Assembly (NCBI GenBank): GCA_050015935.1
Contig: JBEKAL010000037.1
Span: 1 to 19,415 of the forward strand
Direction: 5' to 3'
DNA from: Roseiarcus sp050015935
GTDB taxonomy: Bacteria > Pseudomonadota > Alphaproteobacteria > Rhizobiales > Beijerinckiaceae
Length of the DNA: 19,415 nucleotides
Part shown: piece by piece, positions 7,366-14,662 of the stretch
Numbering within the stretch: position 1 is the stretch's first letter
Layout: each line of letters opens with the position of its first letter
Made by a program: the position numbers and the translations under genes
The notes under the pieces: generated by a model
Told to the model about the DNA's origin: nothing
Database searches by the model: none
Seen by the model: the letters and a program-made list of their open reading frames with translations, nothing else

Positions 7366-7760
7366 GGATCACTCTCTTCCGCCGGTCATGGCGCTTTGGC
7401 CCTCGCGCGACCCATTGCAATTCGGGGGCGGAGGCCCCTTCCCGATTGTGCGTGAGAACGTCGCGGTCAGGCGATGCCGATCGCTCCAGCGCCGCCGAGG
7501 GGAATCCTCTGAATAGTCATCGGTTTGGCATGGTCGCACTGGCCAAGAGCAATGAGCGGCTCGCTCGCAGTATTTGATTCTGACGCTCCGTTCACTCCAG
7601 GCGGACCGCGGCAGCGCAGATGGCCGCAAAGCGTCGAAGGGCAAGACTCCGCCGAATGACCGTTTAGGATCGAACCCGACAATTCGACCGGGCGCCAAGC
7701 GTCACGCTCCATCCACTCCAGGCTACGCCGCCGCGCCATGCGAGCGGCGCACGACCCGGC
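7366..7760. promoter_or_regulatory. Intergenic region upstream of cydA
   Basis: This 395-bp gap separates the end of the ctpA pair from cydA, all on the minus strand. It must contain the cydAB promoter or be read through from ctpA. I see the cydA ribosome-binding site (GGAAGAGAG on the minus strand) next to 7366. I found no convincing FNR/FixK-type palindrome (TTGAT-N4-ATCAA), terminator or RNA gene. Short frames here have no recognisable similarity. Confidence 0.4.
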
Positions 7761-9068
7761 TCAATTGTCGCCGCGCGTCGGGTCCTTCGCGATCGCCGTC
7801 GGGGAACGGCCGTGCAGCAGATCGACCGCCGCGATCAACTGCGTATCGTCGGCCGGGTCGGGGGGCACATAGGCTTCCGATCCGGTCTTTTCGTCGTCGC
7901 CGTTTTTCAGGTGCCCGGTCAGCGAGGCCTCGCCCTTGCTGTCGACCTTGCCCTTCAGATCATCGGGGACGGTTTCTCCGACCTTGATGTCGGGTTCGAT
8001 GCCCTTGGCTTGGATCGAGCGGCCGGACGGCGTGTAATAGCGCGCGGTCGTGAGTTTCAAGGCGCCGTTTTCGCCCAGCGACAACACCGTCTGGACGGAG
8101 CCCTTGCCGAACGATCGCGTGCCGATCAGGGTGGCGCGCTTGAGATCCTGCAAGGCGCCCGAGACGATCTCGGAGGCCGAGGCCGATCCGCCGTTGATCA
8201 GCACCGCCAAGGGCTTCCCCTGCGACAAATCAGCCCCGGCTCTGGCGACGTACTCCTGAGCCTGATCGGCGGCGCGCCCCCGCGTCGACACGATCTCGCC
8301 GTGGTCGACGAAGGCGTTGACGACTTCGATCGACTGGGTCAGCAAGCCGCCGGGATTGTTGCGCAAGTCGAGGATGTAGCCTTTCAACTTATCGGCGCCG
8401 GGGTCGTCGCGGAACCTGGCGATCGCTTTCTGCAGCCCGTCGAAGGTCTGCTGGTTGAACTGGGTGATGCGGATATAGCCGATGTCGCCGCTTTCGATTC
8501 GCGAGCGCACGGGCAGCACCTTGATGATTTCGCGAACGATCGTGAATTGCCTGATTTCCTTGTTCGCGCCCCGGCTCACCTTCAGACGGACCGAGGTGTT
8601 CGCCGGCCCGCGCATTTTCTCGACCGCCTCTTTGAGCGACATTCCCTGCACGGGCGTATCGTCGATGCCGGTGATGACGTCGCCCGACATCATGCCAGCC
8701 CGGGCGGCGGGCGTATCGTCGATCGGGCTGACCACGCGCACCAGCCCGCCCTCCTGCATGACTTCGAGCCCGAGGCCGCCGAATTCCTCGCCCTTCATCG
8801 AAGTTTGAAAGTCGTTCAAGGCCTTGGCGTCGAGATACGTCGAATGGGGATCGAGCGACGCGAGCATTGCGTTGATCGCCGCCACGACCATTTTGTCTTC
8901 GTCCGGCTTGTCGACGTAGGATTCCTTGACTTTGTCGAAAACGCGGGAAAACAGCGACAGCTGATCCGCGCCCGAGGTCGCGGTGGGCGCCGCGCCGCCG
9001 GCCGCATAAGAGGCGATCGCCGCGCCGAACGCGACGCCCACCGCCAAACAAGAAATCCCGCGCGGCAT
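7761..9068 (-). CDS. ctpA: Carboxyl-terminal processing protease CtpA (S41), downstream copy
   Basis: S41 proteases of this type cleave exported proteins near their C-termini. In alphaproteobacteria they are linked to envelope and peptidoglycan-hydrolase control. The 435-residue protein has an N-terminal membrane anchor or signal (about 5-28), a helical cap, a PDZ domain (about 95-185) and the catalytic domain. The predicted Ser-Lys pair is S297 in GSASASE and K322 in FGKGSVQ, with Q326, spaced as in E. coli Tsp (S430/K455/Q459). An AAAGGA about 9 bp before ATG 9068 supports the start. It begins 23 bp after the other ctpA copy and is highly similar to it. It lacks that copy's long Pro/Ala-rich tail. 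It is the last gene of the nadD-rsfS-rlmH-envC-ctpA series. Confidence 0.93.
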   Translation of the reverse strand: MPRGISCLAVGVAFGAAIASYAAGGAAPTATSGADQLSLFSRVFDKVKESYVDKPDEDKMVVAAINAMLASLDPHSTYLDAKALNDFQTSMKGEEFGGLGLEVMQEGGLVRVVSPIDDTPAARAGMMSGDVITGIDDTPVQGMSLKEAVEKMRGPANTSVRLKVSRGANKEIRQFTIVREIIKVLPVRSRIESGDIGYIRITQFNQQTFDGLQKAIARFRDDPGADKLKGYILDLRNNPGGLLTQSIEVVNAFVDHGEIVSTRGRAADQAQEYVARAGADLSQGKPLAVLINGGSASASEIVSGALQDLKRATLIGTRSFGKGSVQTVLSLGENGALKLTTARYYTPSGRSIQAKGIEPDIKVGETVPDDLKGKVDSKGEASLTGHLKNGDDEKTGSEAYVPPDPADDTQLIAAVDLLHGRSPTAIAKDPTRGDN

Positions 9069-9091
9069 CCCGGCGATATCCTTTGTCGCGA

Positions 9092-10513
9092 TCAGTTCGG
9101 CTGAGCGGCGTCCGGCTTGTTTTCGCTCGGAGGCGCCGCCGGCGCGTCCTTGATCGAATCGGGCGGCGCAGCCGCGGGCGTCGCGCCGCCCGCGTCCTGA
9201 TCCGCCTTGGCCGGGACGACCACGGCGCGCTTGACGCCATGCAGCAGATCGATCGCGGCGATCAACTGTTTGTCGTTCTTGGGGTCCGGCGGCACGTAGG
9301 CTTGCGAGCCGGTCTTCTCGTCTTCGCCGTTCTTGAGATGGCCCTTGAGCGAGGCCTCTCCCTTGGTGTCGTCCTTGCCCTTCAGATCGTCCGGAACGTC
9401 TTCCAGGACCTCGATGTCGGGCTCGATGCCTTTGGCTTGGATCGAGCGGCCGGACGGCGTGTAATATCGCGCCGTCGTCAATCTGAGGGCGCCGTCCTGC
9501 CCGAGCGGCATGATGGTTTGCACCGAACCCTTGCCGAACGAACGGGTGCCGATCAACGTTGCGCGCTTATGGTCCTGCAACGCGCCCGAGACGATCTCCG
9601 AGGCCGACGCCGATCCGCCGTTGATGAGCACGACCAGCGGCTTGCCGCCGGACAGATCGCCGCCGGGCCGCGCATTGAAGCGCTGCGCGTCGTCGGGGTT
9701 GCGCCCGCGCGTCGAGACGATTTCGCCCTTGTCGACGAAGGCGTTGACGACTTCGATCGACTGATCCAGCAAACCGCCGGGATTGTTGCGCAAGTCCAAG
9801 ATGTAGCCCTTGAACTTGTCCGCCGGCACATCGGCGCGGATCTTCTCCATCGCGCTCTTGAGGCCGTCGGCGGTCTGCTCGGTGAACTGCGTGATCCGGA
9901 GATAGCCGATGTCGTCGGCTTCGACACGCGAGCGCACCGACTGAACCTTGATGATGTCGCGAACGATCTTGAACTCCTTGACCTCCTTCGCCGGGCCGCG
10001 CAGGATTTTGAGCCGAACGGCCGAATTCACCGAGCCGCGCATCTTGTTGACCGCCTGATCGAGCGTCATGCCTTGCGTCGACTCGTCGTCGATCCCGGCG
10101 ATGATGTCGCCCGAGAGAATGCCGGCCTTGGCCGCCGGCGTTTCGTCGATCGGGCTGACGACCTTGATCAAGCCGTCTTCTTCCGTGACTTCGATGCCGA
10201 GTCCGCCGAATTCACCCTTCGTCTGCACCTGCATATCGCGATAGGCTTCGGCGTCCATGTAGCTCGAATGAGGATCGAGCGAACTCAACATGCCGTTGAT
10301 CGCCGCCTCGATCAGTTTGGACTCGTCGGGCTTCTCCACATAATCATTGCGGATCTTCTCGAAGACGTCGCCAAACAGGTTGAGCTGGCGGTAGGTGTCG
10401 GTCGCGGCGGCATAGGCGCTCTGGCCGAGCGCGGAAAGCGCTTGCGGAGCCAACCCCGCGCAAACGGCGCCGATTGCGACCCCGAACGCCAAGTAGGAAA
10501 CCTTGCGTATCAT
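9092..10513 (-). CDS. ctpA: Carboxyl-terminal processing protease CtpA (S41), upstream copy
   Basis: This copy occupies the usual position right after envC. From ATG 10513 (MIRKVSYLAFGVAIG) it has 473 residues. They comprise an N-terminal signal or anchor (about 5-36), a PDZ domain (about 100-190), a catalytic domain with S303 (GSASASE), K328 (FGKGSVQ) and Q332, and a C-terminal tail from about 430 rich in Pro, Ala and charged residues. I prefer ATG 10513 to the in-frame codon at 10549. It gives a clean signal sequence and overlaps the envC stop by 4 bp (ATGA), the usual coupling. The tail is absent from the downstream paralogue and may alter substrate access or localisation. Both active sites look complete, so both copies are probably functional. 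The pairing with EnvC suggests control of cell-wall cleavage. Confidence 0.94.
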   Translation of the reverse strand: MIRKVSYLAFGVAIGAVCAGLAPQALSALGQSAYAAATDTYRQLNLFGDVFEKIRNDYVEKPDESKLIEAAINGMLSSLDPHSSYMDAEAYRDMQVQTKGEFGGLGIEVTEEDGLIKVVSPIDETPAAKAGILSGDIIAGIDDESTQGMTLDQAVNKMRGSVNSAVRLKILRGPAKEVKEFKIVRDIIKVQSVRSRVEADDIGYLRITQFTEQTADGLKSAMEKIRADVPADKFKGYILDLRNNPGGLLDQSIEVVNAFVDKGEIVSTRGRNPDDAQRFNARPGGDLSGGKPLVVLINGGSASASEIVSGALQDHKRATLIGTRSFGKGSVQTIMPLGQDGALRLTTARYYTPSGRSIQAKGIEPDIEVLEDVPDDLKGKDDTKGEASLKGHLKNGEDEKTGSQAYVPPDPKNDKQLIAAIDLLHGVKRAVVVPAKADQDAGGATPAAAPPDSIKDAPAAPPSENKPDAAQPN

Positions 10514-11832
10514 CCGCGCGCCTTTTCGATGTCTGACTTCGCCCACCACGGCCCCGGATCGATCGCCGCTCCGTCTTTCCTCAGTTCGATATAGAGAACG
10601 GGTTGCGTGGCGCCAATAGCGGCGGCGGCCGCCGTCCTCGCCGATCCATCGCCCATGACCGCGACAGGCTCTCCGGCCAGAACGAACTGGCCGACCGATA
10701 CGTTGATTCGATCCATGCCGGCCAACACCATATAGTATCCCCCGCCGGCGTTGATGATCAAGAGTTGCCCATACGACCGATAGGGTCCGGAAAACACCAC
10801 CGAGCCGTCGACCGGCGAGGACACCGTCGCGCCGGAAGGCGAGGCGATGGACACCCCCTTTTCGGCCTCGCCGAACGCGTCGGCCGAGCCGAACGTCTTG
10901 AGAACGGCGCCGGCGACCGGCATGGAAACAAGGCCCTTGGCGTCGGCGAACGCGATCGCCGGCCTCAAGCGCGCGGGGTCCGCCCCGCGCGCCGCGGCGG
11001 CTTTGGCGGCGACGTCGGCCGCGATCGCTTGGTCGGCGGACTTCGTCGCGCCGATTTCCGTCTCCATGCGCGCGATCAAATCTTTGAGATTGGACGCTTG
11101 CTCGGCGAGTTGCGCGGCGCGCTCGCGCTGGGCCGCCAACGCCTGCTCCGCGGCCGACAAGGATTGCTGGCGCGCGTCGATGAGCGCGGTCAGCCGAGTC
11201 TTGTCGAGCGCCAGATTCGTCGAACGCTGAGCAAGGTCGTCGCGCTCCTTGGCGATCGAAGCGCGAAGGCCGGCCAGTTGGTCCAGATCCTTCCTCAACG
11301 CTTCCGTCTCGCTCTTGAGCGCGCCGACCGTCGAGCTGAGCACCATCGCGGCGCGGATCGCCTCGGCCATGTCCTGCGGCCGAACCAGGATCGCCGGCGG
11401 CGGCTCGCGCCCCATGCGCTGCAACACGGCGAGAACGTCGGCGATGACCCCGCGCCGATTTTCCAGCGATCGGTTCAGGGCGTCGGCGCCGGCGTTGAGG
11501 GTCGCGAGGCGTTCGTTGGCCGCGGCGATTTGCCGTTCCGCGTCCTGCACCTTCGCGGTCGTGTCGATCAGGGCGGCGATGAGTCGCGCCCGGTCGGCGC
11601 GAAACGATTCGATATCGGCCTCGATGCGCCGGCGCTGCTCGTCGGACGCGCGCATCGTGTCCTCGACGCCCCGCAACCGGCTCTCTTGAGCGGCCTTTTC
11701 ATCGATCTTCGAGCCGACGCTGTCGGGGTCGGCGCGAGCGCCCGCGCCGACGAAAAGAAGCGCGGCGCCCATCGCCAGCGCCCGAAGCCCCGTCGCCACC
11801 GCCTTCATGGCCGCTCGATTTCGCTTCGCCAT
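10510..11832 (-). CDS. envC: EnvC-like murein hydrolase activator (degenerate LytM/M23 domain)
   Basis: EnvC-type proteins switch on septal amidases during division. The 440-residue product has a signal peptide ending near ARA (34), a long coiled coil (about 40-275) and a C-terminal M23-like domain (about 310-435). The metal-site residues of true M23 endopeptidases are missing. The HxGxD position reads KGVSIAS and the HxHFE position reads LYIELRKDG. As in E. coli EnvC, it should therefore act as a regulator rather than a hydrolase. It lies 42 bp after rlmH and overlaps ctpA by 4 bp. The ATG at 11832 was chosen. An ATG eight codons later (11808) also leaves a signal peptide, and neither has a clear ribosome-binding site. 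Rhizobiales often annotate this gene as 'peptidase M23'. Confidence 0.88.
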   Translation of the reverse strand: MAKRNRAAMKAVATGLRALAMGAALLFVGAGARADPDSVGSKIDEKAAQESRLRGVEDTMRASDEQRRRIEADIESFRADRARLIAALIDTTAKVQDAERQIAAANERLATLNAGADALNRSLENRRGVIADVLAVLQRMGREPPPAILVRPQDMAEAIRAAMVLSSTVGALKSETEALRKDLDQLAGLRASIAKERDDLAQRSTNLALDKTRLTALIDARQQSLSAAEQALAAQRERAAQLAEQASNLKDLIARMETEIGATKSADQAIAADVAAKAAAARGADPARLRPAIAFADAKGLVSMPVAGAVLKTFGSADAFGEAEKGVSIASPSGATVSSPVDGSVVFSGPYRSYGQLLIINAGGGYYMVLAGMDRINVSVGQFVLAGEPVAVMGDGSARTAAAAAIGATQPVLYIELRKDGAAIDPGPWWAKSDIEKARG

Positions 11833-11874
11833 CGCGAACGCACGTTTCGCATGAACCGGCCGAACATGCCGCGA

Positions 11875-12357
11875 TCAGCCGCGATGATAGGGGCGCCCGC
11901 CCAGAATGGAAAGCGCGCGATAAAGCTGCTCGCTCGCCATGACCCGCACGAGCTGATGCGGCCATGTCATCGCGCCGAAACTGAGGATCGTGCGGGCCTG
12001 AGCGCGCAAGACGGGATCGAGCCCGTCCGGGCCGCCGACCACGACGGCGTAGGCTGGCGCGGCCCCGTCGCGCGCCTTGCCGATCTCGGCCGCCCATTGC
12101 GCGCTGGTCATGGCGGCGCCGCGTTCGTCCAGCAGCGCCAGCCAAGCCCCCTTGGGCGCCGCGGCCAGAATGGCGCGCGCCTCCTCGGCCTGGCGATCCT
12201 CGGCGCGCCGCGCGCGACCTTCCTCGACTTCGCGTAACTCGACGCCGGACATCCCCTGCGATCGCGCGAGATCGACCAGCCGCCTGAAATAGCGGTCGAA
12301 CAATTCCCGTTCGGGGCCGGACTTCAATCGGCCGACTCCGATCAGCGCCAAGCGCAC
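11875..12357 (-). CDS. rlmH: 23S rRNA (pseudouridine-1915-N3)-methyltransferase RlmH
   Basis: RlmH is a small SPOUT methyltransferase that uses S-adenosylmethionine to methylate pseudouridine 1915 in helix 69 of 23S rRNA after 70S assembly. The 160-residue protein is of normal length. It shows the knot region with VVVGGPDGLDP, then ILSFGAMTWPHQLVRVMASE and QLYRALSILGGRPYHR at the C-terminus, where the terminal Tyr-His is characteristic. The start is GTG at 12357 (MRLALIGVGRLK). The rsfS stop is 6 bp upstream, the classical rsfS-rlmH pairing. Nothing unusual is visible. Confidence 0.95.
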   Translation of the reverse strand: MRLALIGVGRLKSGPERELFDRYFRRLVDLARSQGMSGVELREVEEGRARRAEDRQAEEARAILAAAPKGAWLALLDERGAAMTSAQWAAEIGKARDGAAPAYAVVVGGPDGLDPVLRAQARTILSFGAMTWPHQLVRVMASEQLYRALSILGGRPYHRG

Positions 12358-12363
12358 CGTCGA

Positions 12364-12837
12364 CTATCCCGGCGTTGCCGGACGCGCCTCGCCGGGCCGA
12401 TCCGCGCTCCACATCTTCTCGAGATTGTAGAATTGGCGCACTTCGGGTTTGAAAATGTGGACGATGGCGTCGCCGGCGTCGAGCAACACCCAATCGCAAT
12501 TGGGGATTCCCTCGATCCGCGGGGCTGGATAGCCCGCCGCCTTGCAGGCCTTGACCACATGATCGGCGATCGCGCCGACGTGGACCTTCGAGCGCCCGCT
12601 CGCTATGATCATGACGTCGGCGAGCGTCGTTTTGCCTACAAGATCGATGGCGACGATATCCTCCGCCTTGGAATTCTCCAAACTGGCGAGAATCGTTGGC
12701 CCGAGGAACTCCTCTTTTGACAGGGTCCGGGGGACGACGGGTTTGCGGCGGCGCGGCGCCGCGGGGTTCTCGGACGTCAGGGTCAGTGTCGCTATCCTTT
12801 CGCGTCGGCCCGCTGATTCGTTGCGGTCGATGAGCAA
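12364..12837 (-). CDS. rsfS: Ribosomal silencing factor RsfS
   Basis: RsfS binds ribosomal protein uL14 and blocks subunit joining when nutrients run low. The domain is clear: KAEDIVAIDLVGKTTLADVM, SGRSKVHVGAIADHVVKAC, CDWVLLDAGDAIVHIF and YNLEKMW, covering the last 110 residues or so. The start is uncertain. The nearest standard codon that keeps the whole domain is TTG 12837, behind an AGGGACGGA, giving 157 residues. A CTG at 12786 (LTLTSENP) sits 8 bases after AAAGGA, a better-looking site, and would give 140 residues. No ATG or GTG is available. A TTG at 12681 would remove the first helix. It sits between nadD (17 bp upstream) and rlmH (6 bp downstream). Confidence 0.9.
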   Translation of the reverse strand: MLIDRNESAGRRERIATLTLTSENPAAPRRRKPVVPRTLSKEEFLGPTILASLENSKAEDIVAIDLVGKTTLADVMIIASGRSKVHVGAIADHVVKACKAAGYPAPRIEGIPNCDWVLLDAGDAIVHIFKPEVRQFYNLEKMWSADRPGEARPATPG

Positions 12838-12854
12838 GAGATGATCCGTCCCTG

Positions 12855-13478
12855 CTACGTTTTCAAGACGGTCGACGGCGCCGGGGAAGCGGCCTGGCGC
12901 AACGCCGTCGAGGAAAGGCCGGAGCGCGGCCCATGCAGGAACATGAACGCCGGCGGACGAAGACGGGCGAACCGCGCCGCTTCGGATTCCGGTCGTCGAT
13001 GCCGCGCCAGAACGGCGCCGGCGCGCCCGGCCAGCGCGCGCAGCGTCGATCCCGGACGGTCGACGACGAGGATGGGAACGAGGTCGGCGATCGCGCGCCA
13101 ATGCCGCCAAAGGTGAAATTCGCTCAAATTGTCCGCGCCCATGATCCAGACGAAATGCGCGCCCGGCGCCCGGCGCTTGAGCCAAGCGATGGTTTCGTAG
13201 GTGTAGCGCGCCCCGATTTCCGCCTCGAATCCGGTGACGGCGATGCGCGGATCGCGCTTCAGCTTCCGCGCCGCCTCGATGCGCGCCCGCATCTCGGCCA
13301 GGCCCGCCGAGGGCTTGAGCGGGTTGGCTGGCGTCGCAAGCCACCACAAGCGATCGAGGCGCAGCCGCCGCAACGCGAATTCAGAAATCAGCCGATGCCC
13401 TTCGTGCGGCGGATTGAAAGAACCGCCGAGCAGGCCGATCGTCTGTCCCGGCGCAAAGGGCGGCAACCGCACGATCAT
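12855..13478 (-). CDS. nadD: Nicotinate-nucleotide adenylyltransferase NadD
   Basis: NadD joins nicotinate mononucleotide and ATP to form deamido-NAD, an essential step in NAD synthesis. The 207-residue protein has the nucleotidyltransferase signature GGSFNPPHEGH (18-28), with the HxGH histidines H25 and H28. The C-terminal SGLSSTALRQ matches the (S/T)STxxR motif that binds ATP phosphate. The segment PLKPSAGLAEM and the WIMGADNL block also fit the family. ATG 13478 was chosen because the hydrophobic first strand follows directly. It is preceded by prfA with a 52-bp gap and followed by rsfS after 17 bp. In many Rhizobiales the upstream neighbour is proA instead, so the left side of this cluster appears rearranged. 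Confidence 0.95.
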   Translation of the reverse strand: MIVRLPPFAPGQTIGLLGGSFNPPHEGHRLISEFALRRLRLDRLWWLATPANPLKPSAGLAEMRARIEAARKLKRDPRIAVTGFEAEIGARYTYETIAWLKRRAPGAHFVWIMGADNLSEFHLWRHWRAIADLVPILVVDRPGSTLRALAGRAGAVLARHRRPESEAARFARLRPPAFMFLHGPRSGLSSTALRQAASPAPSTVLKT

Positions 13479-13530
13479 CGCCCTCGCCCCAGTCGGCGAT
13501 CGCCCGGCGCGCCGCCAAAGCGCAGCGGCG

Positions 13531-14607
13531 TCATCGCGTCGCCTGCGCAGCGAGCAGTTGCGCTTGACGCTCGGCCGTCAACGCGTCGACGATTTCGTCG
13601 AGTCCTTCGCCCGCCATCACTTGGTCCAGCGTGTAGAGCGTCAGATTGATCCGGTGATCGGTCACGCGCCCCTGCGGAAAATTGTAGGTCCGGATGCGCT
13701 GCGAGCGATCGCCGGAGCCGACCTGCGCGCGCCGCTCTTGCGCGCGTTCGTCGTTCGCCCGCTGGTTCTGCGCATCGAGAATGCGCGAGCGCAAAAGCGC
13801 CATCGCCTTGGCGCGATTGCGGTGTTGCGAGCGTTCTTCCTGCACCGCGACGACCACGCCGGTCGGCAAGTGCGTGATGCGGATCGCCGATTCCGTCTTG
13901 TTGACGTGCTGTCCTCCGGCGCCGCTCGAACGCATGGTGTCGATCTTCAAATCGGCTTCGTTGATGACGAAGTCGAGTTCCTGCGCCTCCGGAAGAACGG
14001 CGACCGTGGCGGCCGAAGTGTGGATGCGCCCTTGCGTCTCCGTCGCGGGAACGCGTTGCACGCGGTGAACGCCGCTCTCGAACTTCAGCCGCGCGAACGC
14101 GCCCCGCCCCGCGATTTCCGCGACGATCTCCTTGTAACCGCCGGCCGTTCCCTCGCTCATCGAAAGAATCTCGACCTTCCAGCGCTTGGATTCCGCATAT
14201 TTCAGGTACATGCGAAAGAGGTCGCCGGCGAACAGGGCCGCCTCGTCGCCGCCCGTCCCCGCGCGCACTTCCAGGATGACGTTGCCGTCGTCCGCCGCGT
14301 CTTTGGGCAGCAGCGCGATGCGGATCGCCTGAGCCATCGCCCCAACGTCCGCGGCGACGCGCTCGAACTCCGCTTCCGCCATCGCGCGCACTTCCGGATC
14401 GAGCGCGGGCTCGTCGAGCAACGCCGCCAGGTCGGAGCGTTCCCTTTCCTTGGCGCGCCAGGCTTTGATCGCGCCCACGACAGGATCGAGTTCGGCGCGT
14501 TCGCGCGACAGCGCGGAATATTCGCCGCCGCCGACGCCCTCGGTCAAGCGCGCGCTGATTTCGTCGTGGCGACGCAGGATGATGTCGAAATTGTCGTTGG
14601 CTGACAT
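13531..14607 (-). CDS. prfA: Peptide chain release factor 1 (RF1)
   Basis: RF1 recognises UAA and UAG stop codons and triggers peptide release. The 358-residue protein has full length. It carries the RF1-type codon-recognition tripeptide P187-A188-T189 (RVPATETQGR) and the catalytic GGQ at 231-233 (SGAGGQHVNKTES). The PxT form separates it from RF2, which has SPF. The gene follows ptsP by 55 bp, the usual alphaproteobacterial arrangement. The glutamine of GGQ is normally methylated by PrmC, whose gene commonly follows prfA. Here nadD follows instead and prmC is not in the window. No ribosome-binding site is obvious before ATG 14607. Confidence 0.96.
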   Translation of the reverse strand: MSANDNFDIILRRHDEISARLTEGVGGGEYSALSRERAELDPVVGAIKAWRAKERERSDLAALLDEPALDPEVRAMAEAEFERVAADVGAMAQAIRIALLPKDAADDGNVILEVRAGTGGDEAALFAGDLFRMYLKYAESKRWKVEILSMSEGTAGGYKEIVAEIAGRGAFARLKFESGVHRVQRVPATETQGRIHTSAATVAVLPEAQELDFVINEADLKIDTMRSSGAGGQHVNKTESAIRITHLPTGVVVAVQEERSQHRNRAKAMALLRSRILDAQNQRANDERAQERRAQVGSGDRSQRIRTYNFPQGRVTDHRINLTLYTLDQVMAGEGLDEIVDALTAERQAQLLAAQATR

Positions 14608-14662
14608 GGCTGGCGTTTGGCGAAGGGGCGGAAAGTGCGAAGCGGAAACAGGCGCGAGGCCG

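Noticed and set aside
7665..7690. tRNA T-arm-like sequence (GGGTTCGATCC on the minus strand)
   Set aside because: The flanking bases do not form the T stem and no acceptor, D or anticodon arms are present.
7812..10594. Two long + strand open frames (430 and 503 codons) across the ctpA region
   Set aside because: They are antisense to two clear S41 proteases, contain repetitive Arg/Asp/Val-rich sequence and resemble each other only because the proteases are paralogues.
10510..11832. Active M23 peptidase in the EnvC-like protein
   Set aside because: The metal-binding His and Asp positions are replaced (KGVSIAS, LYIELR), so it is a degenerate activator domain, as expected for EnvC.
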